Source of the DNA: a virus
Virus record (IMG/VR): IMGVR_UViG_3300028027_000249
Span: 1 to 22,979 of that record
Strand: one strand, 5' to 3'
Length of the DNA: 22,979 nt
Every line of letters starts with the position of its first letter. Position 1 is the first letter of the stretch. The translations under genes were made by a program, and so were the position numbers. Under the pieces are notes generated by a model, which searched no databases, was not told where the DNA came from, and was given only the letters and a program-made list of their open reading frames with translations. This document shows positions 15,105-22,044 of the stretch, piece after piece.

Positions 15105-15293
15105 ATGGCACAAGAATTTAATATCAAAAATGGTGTGGTAATAACCACTACCCCAACCTTAGACAATACAACAACACAAATCTTAACTAGAGATACAACT
15201 ACAGGTGTTGTTAAATATTCAGACTCAACATCACCAAATATCGTTAATTATGGTATGGTATACGCCATGACAAATTTCGTTTATTTAACTTAA
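15105..15293 (+). CDS. Short fibre-like protein (possible remnant or small shaft component)
   Basis: 62 aa: AQEFNIKNGVVITTTPTLDN, then TTQILTRDTTTGVVKYSDS. The FNIKNGVVI opening and the ILTRDTTTGVVKY strand are typical of the shaft/neck of large tail fibres, yet the protein ends soon after, without a head domain. It is either a genuine small fibre subunit or the surviving N-terminus of a larger fibre. It has its own well-placed promoter-like element and a 27-base gap to the next gene, which favours a working gene. Confidence 0.5.
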   Translation: MAQEFNIKNGVVITTTPTLDNTTTQILTRDTTTGVVKYSDSTSPNIVNYGMVYAMTNFVYLT

Positions 15294-15320
15294 TAAAAAT
15301 TTTATAAAAAACAATTAATT

Positions 15321-15737
15321 ATGCCAGCTAATAATGCACCTATTTATACAAGGGTAGCTGATGTACAATGGATTACATCAGCAACAACTGCTAACACAAC
15401 AGCAGATTTAACATCAGGAACAATTTACCAAGTTTTTTCAGCAGATACCACAAATGGTGGTTATGTTCAAAGAATGCGTTTTAGACCTTTAGGTACAAAC
15501 GTAGCAACAGTTGCTAGAATTTGGATAAATAATGGTTCAACAACAGCTACTGCTGCTAATAATGTGTTATGGGATGAAGTTTCTTTAGCTTTAACAACAG
15601 TATCTCAAACATCAGCATTAAGTGTGACTGAAATACCAATTAATTTCGCTTTACCACCTAGTTATAGATTTTATGTGACTTTAGGTACTAGTGTTGCCGC
15701 TGGTTATGACGTAATAACAGTTGGTGGTAAATACTAA
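15321..15737 (+). CDS. Small structural beta-sandwich protein of unknown role
   Basis: 138 aa, Thr/Ala-rich. It has APIYTRVADVQWITSATTAN near the start, GGYVQRMRFRPLGTNVATVA and RIWINNGSTT centrally, and LPPSYRFYVTLGTSVAAGYD with VITVGGKY at the end. The RMRFRPLGTN / RIWINNG pair recalls small phage structural proteins annotated as decoration or minor tail proteins. No signal peptide. A 59-aa frame follows 5 bases later. Confidence 0.55.
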   Translation: MPANNAPIYTRVADVQWITSATTANTTADLTSGTIYQVFSADTTNGGYVQRMRFRPLGTNVATVARIWINNGSTTATAANNVLWDEVSLALTTVSQTSALSVTEIPINFALPPSYRFYVTLGTSVAAGYDVITVGGKY

Positions 15738-15742
15738 TTATT

Positions 15743-15922
15743 ATGTTTGAGTATATATTATGTCAATTTGAATATGGTTATTCAGGTATTTTTTATCAAG
15801 AAATATTTAATGGCGATGTTGTAAGATATGCAGATGAATCAGGTAACACACTTGAATTAATACCACCTTATGGTTATTTTAATATAAATAATAATCCAGA
15901 AAGACCTATATGGGCTAATTAA
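15743..15922 (+). CDS. 59-aa small protein of unknown function
   Basis: ATG at 15743 opens a 59-codon frame ending in TAA at 15920-15922. It starts 5 bases after one stop and ends 8 bases before the next start, so it fills an otherwise empty 193-base gap exactly. The product begins MFEYILCQFEYGYSGIFYQE and ends NNNPERPIWAN; it contains SGNTLELIPPYGYF. It has Tyr/Phe-rich strands and a W near the end. No family recognised. The fit to operon spacing is the main support. Confidence 0.6.
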   Translation: MFEYILCQFEYGYSGIFYQEIFNGDVVRYADESGNTLELIPPYGYFNINNNPERPIWAN

Positions 15923-15930
15923 TTATAATA

Positions 15931-16860
15931 ATGACAGATACGTTTCATATAATAGATAATAATTTAAGTAATCAGACATTTTACTATAATGGTTCTAACA
16001 CTTGGCAAATATGGCAAAAACCACCTAACTGTAATTACGTTAATATATTTTTATTAGGTGGTGGTGCTGGTGGTCAAGGTGGTGAAATAGGTACAGGTGG
16101 TGCTGGTGGTGTAACTAGGGATGGTGGTGTTGGTGGTGGTTCTTCATCTATTACTTATGTAACATATCCAGCTTTTGCACTACCTGATACATTATACGTA
16201 CAAGTAGGTGCTGGTGGTGCTGGTGGTGCAGCTGCTATAGGAACTGGGTTACAAGGTAGTCCTGGTGGTTTATCTTATATATCAGTTATCCCAGATTCAG
16301 GTTATACTACACAAAATGTTGTGATGGTTAGTGGTAATGCACCAGCTGGTACAACAACATGTAACACTGCTGGTACAGGTATAATAGTTTCACAAATACT
16401 TTTATCTGAGATAGCGTTTATTTCCACATATAATGGTCAAGCTGGTGCTGCTCGTGGTTTGAGTTCTGGTACTGCTGGTAGTATAACACCAACTGGTATT
16501 CCAATAACTGGTGGTGCAGGTGGTTCAGGTGTTAGTAGTGTAGGTACACTAGGAACATCTGGTGATATTAACGAATTTTTATTTTCACCTAAAATAAGTG
16601 GCGGGGCATCTAATCAAACATTAGGTGGTTCACCAGGAAGAGCTGGGTATTCAACAAGAAGTTCTTTTTATAACGCAAATTATAAACTACCTTTATTTTT
16701 CACAGGTGGTTCTGGTGGTGGTGCTGGTGATACTAGTCCTGGCGCTAATGGTGGTAACGGGGCTTTTGGTTGTGGTGGTGGTGGAGGCGGTGCTGGTCAA
16801 ACATCAGCTGGTACAGGTGGACGAGGTGGTGATGGATTAGTAATTATAACTGTTTCATAA
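15931..16860 (+). CDS. Glycine-rich adhesin-like tail protein, paralogue 1
   Basis: 309 aa. Residues 1-40 form a strand region with TFYYNGSNTWQIWQKPPNCN, followed by VNIFLLGGGAGGQGG and many GG(A/G)GG runs: three or four glycine-rich blocks alternate with strands (LPDTLYVQVGAGGAGG; YISVIPDSGYTTQNVV). The end, GGRGGDGLVIITVS, is the shared C-terminal signature. Repeated glycine-rich strands of this kind form polyglycine II sandwiches in the receptor-binding adhesins of some T4-like phages (for example the S16 gp38 type), so a host-binding tip is likely. It is the most diverged of the three tandem copies and starts 8 bases after the 59-aa gene. Confidence 0.7.
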   Translation: MTDTFHIIDNNLSNQTFYYNGSNTWQIWQKPPNCNYVNIFLLGGGAGGQGGEIGTGGAGGVTRDGGVGGGSSSITYVTYPAFALPDTLYVQVGAGGAGGAAAIGTGLQGSPGGLSYISVIPDSGYTTQNVVMVSGNAPAGTTTCNTAGTGIIVSQILLSEIAFISTYNGQAGAARGLSSGTAGSITPTGIPITGGAGGSGVSSVGTLGTSGDINEFLFSPKISGGASNQTLGGSPGRAGYSTRSSFYNANYKLPLFFTGGSGGGAGDTSPGANGGNGAFGCGGGGGGAGQTSAGTGGRGGDGLVIITVS

Positions 16861-16871
16861 AAAAATAATAT

Positions 16872-17801
16872 ATGTTAGACACATTCAATTTACCTGATAA
16901 TAGTAGTAATTTAAAAAAACAAATATTTTATAATAACACAAATACTGGTACAACAGTATGGCAAGTATGGGTTAAACCAAATAACGCTAAATTCGTACAT
17001 TTTGTTGTTATAGGCGCTGGTGGTGGAGGCGGAGGTGGTGCTAGTAGTACTACTGGAATTTCTAGACGTGGAGGTGGCGGTGGAGGTTCTTCTTCTATAA
17101 CAACAGGTCTATTTTCAGCAAATCAAATACCAGATACTTTATACGTACAAGTCGGTGCTGGTGGTACACCAGGAATTGGTTTAACAACTAATTCTAATGG
17201 TGGTAGTGGTGAAATATCTTATGTTTCTGTAGCACCTGATTCAGGTTATACAACAATAAACATTTTATTACAAAGTGGTACAGCAGCAGCAACTGGAGGT
17301 GCTTCAGGTACTAATGGTGGTACAGCTGGTGTTGCTGGTACAGCATGGACTGGTGGTATATTAAGTGATTTAGGGTTAATAAGTTATTATGATGGTCAAA
17401 ATGGTGGGTTAGGTCAAACAACTCCAACACCTATTAATATTGGTATTAGTGGTATAACAACTGGTGGTGCTCCAGGTGCTGGCACTAATGGAGGTACATG
17501 GCAACCTGGTGGTAATATAACAGGTTCTGGATTCATAAATACTGTATCTGGTGGTACGGTAAGTGGGGGAAACGGAAGTGGTGGTTATATGACATCAATA
17601 CCATCTATTGATTCATCAGCTAGACAACACATGTTATTTACAGGTGGTGCTGGTGGAGCTTCTAGTGATGCATCATCTGGTGGTGTTGGCGGTAATGGAA
17701 CTTTTGGTTCTGGTGGTGCTGGTGGTGGTGCTGGTTTCACAAATTTAGGTGGAAATGGTGGTAAAGGTGGTGATGGTTTAGTAATAATAACAGCGTGGTA
17801 A
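16872..17801 (+). CDS. Glycine-rich adhesin-like tail protein, paralogue 2
   Basis: 309 aa with the same plan: DTFNLPDNSSNLKKQIFYNN, TVWQVWVKPNNAKFVHFVVI, glycine-rich block GAGGGGGGGASS, IPDTLYVQVGAGGTPG, YVSVAPDSGYTTINILL, and a C-terminal GGNGGKGGDGLVIITAW. Residues between the Gly blocks are variable and probably form the exposed tips. It is nearer to paralogue 3 than to paralogue 1, sharing a 54-base identical end and the block GGNITGSGFINTVSGG. It begins 11 bases after paralogue 1. Confidence 0.7.
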   Translation: MLDTFNLPDNSSNLKKQIFYNNTNTGTTVWQVWVKPNNAKFVHFVVIGAGGGGGGGASSTTGISRRGGGGGGSSSITTGLFSANQIPDTLYVQVGAGGTPGIGLTTNSNGGSGEISYVSVAPDSGYTTINILLQSGTAAATGGASGTNGGTAGVAGTAWTGGILSDLGLISYYDGQNGGLGQTTPTPINIGISGITTGGAPGAGTNGGTWQPGGNITGSGFINTVSGGTVSGGNGSGGYMTSIPSIDSSARQHMLFTGGAGGASSDASSGGVGGNGTFGSGGAGGGAGFTNLGGNGGKGGDGLVIITAW

Positions 17802-17803
17802 TA
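17750..17803 (+). repeat. 54-base exact repeat at the 3' end of glycine-rich paralogue 2
   Basis: Bases 17750-17803 are identical to 18698-18751 at the 3' end of paralogue 3, including the stop codon and a few bases beyond. Identity at silent positions suggests recent duplication or gene conversion, or ongoing recombination between the tandem genes. Confidence 0.9.
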
Positions 17804-17813
17804 TAAAAAAGAT

Positions 17814-18749
17814 ATGATAGATACATTTAATCTACCGAATAATACTATAAATAATCAAATATTTTATGCTCCAACAACTGGTACAACTTCTTGGCAAATA
17901 TGGCAAAAACCACATAATTGTAGATTTGTCTATTTTTATGTTTTAGGTTCAGGTGCTGGTGGTGGTGCTGGAAGAAGTGGTGCGACTACAGTAGCTGGTG
18001 GTGGAGGTGGAGGTGGAGGTTCAGCCGCCTTTTCAGTTGGTGTATTCCCAGCTTCTTTATTACCAGATATTCTATTTATAGAAGTTGCTGCTGGTGGTGC
18101 TGGTGGTTTAGCAACAGCTGGTTCTGGTAATGCTGGTTCATCTGGTTCATTATCATATATATCTATTTCAGCCACTACTGATACAAACGCTATATTAATG
18201 CAAAACGGTAATGGTGCACCTACTGGTGGTGGTGGTAGTTCTAGTACTGCTGGTGGAACAGCTGGCGCTGCTGGTAGTATATGGGTTTATACTAATCATG
18301 TTTTCCCACAGTTAGGTCAAGTAGTACCATTTGCTGGTGCTGCTGGTGCTACTGGTGGTTCTTCAGCAGCAGTTGGGAATAGTATTACGATAACACTACC
18401 AGTTTCTGGTGGTGCTGGTGGTGGTGGTGCTAATCTTGCTGGTAACTTTTTTTCTGGTGGTAATATAACAGGTTCTGGTTTTGTTAATACTGTACCTGGT
18501 GGTTCAACAAGTGGTGCAACTGGAAGCGGTGGTTATATGGCTAATATACCATCAAGTGACTCATCTGTTAGACAAGCAATGTTATACACAGGTGGTGCTG
18601 GTGGTTCAGGTAATTTTGCTGGTAATGGTGGTGCTGGAGGTAACGGAGCTTTTGGTTCTGGTGGTGCTGGTGGTGGTGCTTCGGTTAATGCCACAGCTGG
18701 AAATGGTGGTAAAGGTGGTGATGGTTTAGTAATAATAACAGCGTGGTAA
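17814..18749 (+). CDS. Glycine-rich adhesin-like tail protein, paralogue 3
   Basis: 311 aa: DTFNLPNNTINNQIFYAP, TSWQIWQKPHNCRFVYFYVL, GSGAGGGAGRSGATTVAGGG, LLPDILFIEVAAGGAGG, GGNITGSGFVNTVPGG, and C-terminal GKGGDGLVIITAW. Ends 9 bases before the stop codon of the opposite-strand gene at 18759, with no visible hairpin between the convergent ends. Host-receptor binding is inferred from the glycine-rich fold and the company of other adhesins. Confidence 0.7.
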   Translation: MIDTFNLPNNTINNQIFYAPTTGTTSWQIWQKPHNCRFVYFYVLGSGAGGGAGRSGATTVAGGGGGGGGSAAFSVGVFPASLLPDILFIEVAAGGAGGLATAGSGNAGSSGSLSYISISATTDTNAILMQNGNGAPTGGGGSSSTAGGTAGAAGSIWVYTNHVFPQLGQVVPFAGAAGATGGSSAAVGNSITITLPVSGGAGGGGANLAGNFFSGGNITGSGFVNTVPGGSTSGATGSGGYMANIPSSDSSVRQAMLYTGGAGGSGNFAGNGGAGGNGAFGSGGAGGGASVNATAGNGGKGGDGLVIITAW

Positions 18750-18751
18750 TA
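18698..18751 (+). repeat. 54-base exact repeat at the 3' end of glycine-rich paralogue 3
   Basis: Partner of 17750-17803; identical over all 54 bases and differing immediately on both sides. Confidence 0.9.
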
Positions 18752-18758
18752 ATATTAT

Positions 18759-18911
18759 TTAATCCTCACCATATAAATCTTTTTTAGGTACACACTTTTC
18801 TTTTATTAACCTTTCAACAAAGCTAAACATTTTAAGACCATTTTCTTCACAATATTTTTTTAATAACTCATGTGTTTTTGGTGTTATTTTTAAGTTTTTA
18901 TCTCTTTTCAT
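18759..18911 (-). CDS. 50-aa ribbon-helix-helix-like DNA-binding protein (probable repressor)
   Basis: On the minus strand an ATG (18909-18911) opens a 50-codon frame. The protein is basic: MKRDKNLKITPKTHELLKKY, then CEENGLKMFSFVERLIKEKC, ending KKDLYGED. Charged N-terminal strand KNLKIT, helix HELLKKYCEENG, a turn at LKM, and a second helix FVERLIKEK match the ribbon-helix-helix plan of small CopG/Arc-type regulators. It is the only minus-strand gene inside the structural cluster. Its own upstream side carries an ATATTTAT element (minus orientation, 12 bases before the ATG) and, just beyond that, CATACT repeats that could be its operator, which suggests autoregulation and perhaps control of the divergent sheath gene. 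Confidence 0.7.
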   Translation of the reverse strand: MKRDKNLKITPKTHELLKKYCEENGLKMFSFVERLIKEKCVPKKDLYGED

Positions 18912-18923
18912 GGTATTTTATAG

Positions 18924-18931
18924 ATAAATAT
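18924..18931 (-). promoter_or_regulatory. Candidate promoter element ATATTTAT on the minus strand
   Basis: On the minus strand ATATTTAT followed by CTATAAAATA lies 12 bases before the ATG of the 50-aa gene. Its orientation follows the gene, unlike what would be expected of a strand-neutral A/T run. Confidence 0.4.
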
Positions 18932-18934
18932 GAT

Positions 18935-18967
18935 AAAAGTATGAATAAAAACATACTTTTTCATACT
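18935..18967. promoter_or_regulatory. CATACT repeat / hairpin, candidate operator for the ribbon-helix-helix protein
   Basis: AAAAGTATG (18935-18943) and CATACTTTT (18952-18960) are a 9-base inverted repeat. A third copy of CATACT (18962-18967) starts exactly 10 bases after the second, placing both direct copies on one face of the helix. Arc/CopG-type proteins bind such short repeats as adjacent dimers. It lies between the small minus-strand gene and the sheath gene. Confidence 0.45.
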
Positions 18968-19005
18968 ATATATTCTTAAATGCAATTACTTTTGAAAAAA
19001 GGTTA

Positions 19006-19023
19006 ATATTTATAATAAAATAA
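19006..19023 (+). promoter_or_regulatory. Candidate promoter of the tail sheath gene
   Basis: Identical over 18 bases to 15057-15074. The octamer ends 41 bases before the ATG at 19055. The intervening leader is A-rich (TAAAATAAAATC then A runs), as before several genes here. Confidence 0.5.
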
Positions 19024-19054
19024 TAGATAACATTAAAATAAAATCAAAAAAAAC

Positions 19055-21907
19055 ATGGCACAAAAAACATTTGTTAGTCCAGGAGTTTATACTTCAGAAA
19101 AAGACCTTACTTTCGTTACACGTAGTGTAGGTGTGACTACTTTAGGGTTAGTTGGTGAGACTACTATAGGTCCAGCCTTCCAACCAATTTTTATTAGCAA
19201 TTATGGAGAATTTCAATCATTCTTTGGAGGATTAGATAACACTTTAGTTAAAGACACTGGTGCTCCTAGATATGAGTTACCTTACATTGCAAAATCTTAC
19301 TTATCAGAATCTAATCAGTTATTTGTAACTAGAGTATTAGGATTTTCTGGTTTTGATGCTGGTAATGCTTGGGGTATCACTTTAGATGCTGCTTTAGACA
19401 CAACAACTGTTGTTGAGACTATTTCAGCTACTAGTGTTCCTACATTAATCCAATATACAGCAACATCTGCTGGTACAAATGTAACTCTTGTCGCATCTAA
19501 TGACCCATTAATTCAATTACTTATTAATGACGGAACATTAACTGATGCTTTAGCTAATTTAGGTGCATCAGCAACTGGTTCAACATTTACCGTTTCAACT
19601 AATTATTATAAATCAGGTTCTAACTTTAGTGGTGTATCATTTAATTTATATGTAAAAGAATCTAATGAAGCAACTAACGGTACAAATCCTATTACAGGTA
19701 TTACTAGTGGTGTTACAACTTATTATTCTGGTGCTTCATTTTCAGATGTTGAAAATAAATTAGTTGCATTATTACGTTCTAGAGGTAGAATTAATAATTC
19801 AACACAAAAACCAGCTTTTGAAGTTACTGGTACTACTGGTGTTATATTTGACCCTAGTGTTACAGGTGCAACAACTGAGCCATTGGGTGATTTTTCATTA
19901 AGTGGTAATTCTACTTTACAAGGTCTTTTTGAATATTCATTATCAATGGATAATACTAAGAAAAATTATTTACCTAAAGTATTAGGAAGAACAGCACAAG
20001 ATGGTAGTACAGCATTATTTGTTGAAGAAATGTTTGACCACATGTTCACACAATATAATACAGATGGTAAAATTAGAGGTATTAAACAAACTTTAATTAA
20101 TTATGGTAGTGAATTTAGTGATTATTTAAATCAATACCAACCAGCTGTAACACCTTATGTTGTATCTGAATTACGTGGTAATAAAGTATTAAGACTTTTC
20201 AGATTCCATACAATTTCTGATGGTAATGCTGCTAATGAGCAATTTAAAATTTCTATTAGAAATATTAAACCAGATGAAAAAGAATTTGACGTTGTTGTTA
20301 GAGCGTTTTATGATACTGATGCTCGTCCTACAATCTTAGAAACATTTAGTCGTTGTACTATGGACCCAACTTCTAATAATTACGTTGCTAGAAGAATTGG
20401 TACTTTAGATGGTACTTACGAATCTAAATCTACTTATGTTTTAGTTGAACTTGATGACACTAATGATACTAGTGAAGCATTTCCAGCTGGATTTATTGGA
20501 TTCCCAGTAAGAGATTATACTGAAAATTCAAATACAAGTGTTTCAACACCTACAATCGCATATAAAAAGACTTATGGTACATTCGAAAACAAACGTAATT
20601 ACTTTTTAGGTCTTTCTGAAACAGTTGGTATTGATGCTGATTTCTTTGATTATAAAGGTGTTCCTTTAACTAATTCTATCGACCAATGGACTGGTTTAAC
20701 AAAAGGTTTCCACATGGATGTTAACGCTACTGGCGCAACTATCGATAATGTTGAAATCGTTATTAACTCAAGTGGTGATACATACAGCCCAGTATTCTTA
20801 TTTGACACAGGATGTTGTGAATTTAGAAATGATGCTGATTTAGTTGGAACTGATTATGAAAAAATTTACTCTCGTAAATTTACATTTGTACCTTACGGTG
20901 GTTTTGATGGTTGGGATGTTTACAGAACAAGAAGAAGTAATACTGATAATTTCTTAATTAACAAACAATACGGTATTAATGGATTAACTAGCGGTGCTTT
21001 CCAAAATAAAACACTTTCTAATGGTGATTTAGGTATCAACTCTGATTACTACGCATATTTAGAAGCTATTTGGACATTCAAAAACCCAGAAGCTGTTAAT
21101 ATCAACGTGTTCGCAACACCAGGTATTGATAATTTCGATAACACTAACTTAATCGAAGAAACCATTGAAATGGTTGAACAAGATAGAGCTGACTCTTTAT
21201 ATATCATGACAACACCTGATACTGATGCTGCTGGTGATGTGTTAACTGTTGGTGATGTTGTAGATAGTTTAGATGGTATGTATGATAGTAATTATTCTTG
21301 TACTTACTGGCCATGGATTCAAATTAATGATTCTGAGAATAATGTATTAATCTATGTTCCACCAACAAGAGATGTTATTAGAAATATCGCATATACTGAT
21401 AATATTTCATACCCATGGTTTGCTGTTGCTGGTATTCAAAGAGGTGATGTTGATTGTATTAAACCTAGAGAAAAATTAACTCTTGCTCAAAGAGATGTTC
21501 TTTACGAAAATAGAATTAACCCAATCGCTTACTTCACTACTGATGGTACTAAAATCTGGGGTAATAAAACACTTCAAGTTAAAGATTCAGCACTTAATAG
21601 AATCAACGTTAGAAGATTGTTATTACAAGCAAGAAAACTTATTTCTGCTGTTTCTATTAGATTATTATTCGAACAAAACGATGCAGTTGTAAGAAACCAA
21701 TTCTTAAGTCTTGTTAACCCAATTCTTGATAACATTAGAAGTTCTAGAGGTTTAACAGATTTCAGAGTAGTTCTTTCAAATGACCCTGAAGAAATCGATA
21801 GAAATACAATGTCAGGTAAAATTTACTTAAAACCTACAAGAAGTTTAGAGTTTATCGAAATAGAATTTAATATCATGAACACTGGTGCTTCATTCGACAA
21901 TATCTAA
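19055..21907 (+). CDS. Contractile tail sheath protein (T4 gp18-like)
   Basis: 950 aa. The N-terminus FVSPGVYTSEKDLTFVTRSV, followed by GLVGETTIGPAFQP, is the hallmark sheath opening. The C-terminal ~180 residues show the conserved core: LYENRINPIAYFTTDGTKIW, SALNRINVRRLLLQARKLI, LFEQNDAVVRNQFLSLV, RGLTDFRVVLSNDPEEIDRN, IYLKPTRSLEFIEIEFNIM. Sheath subunits stack around the tail tube and contract to drive it through the envelope. It is longer than T4 gp18 (659 aa); the extra length lies mainly between residues ~125 and ~400 (Thr/Ser/Asn-rich), probably outward-facing domains. Codon use is distinctive: compared with the fibres it uses more TTC, AAC, ATC and CGT, especially after 20,500, consistent with a very highly expressed gene. 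A strong terminator follows; the tube gene is not in the window. Confidence 0.95.
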   Translation: MAQKTFVSPGVYTSEKDLTFVTRSVGVTTLGLVGETTIGPAFQPIFISNYGEFQSFFGGLDNTLVKDTGAPRYELPYIAKSYLSESNQLFVTRVLGFSGFDAGNAWGITLDAALDTTTVVETISATSVPTLIQYTATSAGTNVTLVASNDPLIQLLINDGTLTDALANLGASATGSTFTVSTNYYKSGSNFSGVSFNLYVKESNEATNGTNPITGITSGVTTYYSGASFSDVENKLVALLRSRGRINNSTQKPAFEVTGTTGVIFDPSVTGATTEPLGDFSLSGNSTLQGLFEYSLSMDNTKKNYLPKVLGRTAQDGSTALFVEEMFDHMFTQYNTDGKIRGIKQTLINYGSEFSDYLNQYQPAVTPYVVSELRGNKVLRLFRFHTISDGNAANEQFKISIRNIKPDEKEFDVVVRAFYDTDARPTILETFSRCTMDPTSNNYVARRIGTLDGTYESKSTYVLVELDDTNDTSEAFPAGFIGFPVRDYTENSNTSVSTPTIAYKKTYGTFENKRNYFLGLSETVGIDADFFDYKGVPLTNSIDQWTGLTKGFHMDVNATGATIDNVEIVINSSGDTYSPVFLFDTGCCEFRNDADLVGTDYEKIYSRKFTFVPYGGFDGWDVYRTRRSNTDNFLINKQYGINGLTSGAFQNKTLSNGDLGINSDYYAYLEAIWTFKNPEAVNINVFATPGIDNFDNTNLIEETIEMVEQDRADSLYIMTTPDTDAAGDVLTVGDVVDSLDGMYDSNYSCTYWPWIQINDSENNVLIYVPPTRDVIRNIAYTDNISYPWFAVAGIQRGDVDCIKPREKLTLAQRDVLYENRINPIAYFTTDGTKIWGNKTLQVKDSALNRINVRRLLLQARKLISAVSIRLLFEQNDAVVRNQFLSLVNPILDNIRSSRGLTDFRVVLSNDPEEIDRNTMSGKIYLKPTRSLEFIEIEFNIMNTGASFDNI

Positions 21908-21929
21908 ATAAATAACTAAATAAATAATA

Positions 21930-21957
21930 AAAACCCTAGATAATTCTAGGGTTTTTT
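21930..21957 (+). terminator. Rho-independent terminator after the sheath gene
   Basis: AAAACCCTAGA (21930-21940) pairs with TCTAGGGTTTT (21945-21955) around the loop TAAT, an 11-base perfect stem followed by a T run. It lies 22 bases after the sheath stop and insulates the downstream zinc-ribbon gene. Confidence 0.9.
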
Positions 21958-22021
21958 ATTTTATATTATTAGCACCTATATTCATTATATTAAATAATCT
22001 ATATTTTATATGACTTTTAAA

Positions 22022-22029
22022 ATATTTAT
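22022..22029 (+). promoter_or_regulatory. Candidate promoter element ATATTTAT before the zinc-ribbon gene
   Basis: Ends 15 bases before the ATG at 22045 and follows a strong terminator, so this gene probably has its own promoter in the 87 bases between them. Confidence 0.35.
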
Positions 22030-22044
22030 TAATATATTTGTATT

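Noticed and set aside
15105-15293. Broken fibre pseudogene
   Set aside because: It resembles a fibre N-terminus but has a good promoter-like element, a proper stop and normal spacing. No frameshifted remainder follows, so it was kept as a small gene with lowered confidence.
8000-18730. Opposite-strand and alternative-frame open frames within the fibre and glycine-rich genes (for example around 10824-11126 and 17936-18175)
   Set aside because: They arise from biased GGT/ACA-rich codons in the real genes, give Pro/Val- or Leu/Val-only translations, and lack plausible starts or neighbours.
11882-18749. Diversity-generating retroelement acting on the lectin or glycine-rich genes
   Set aside because: No reverse transcriptase frame, no accessory gene, and no template-like copy with adenine-specific changes is visible in the window.
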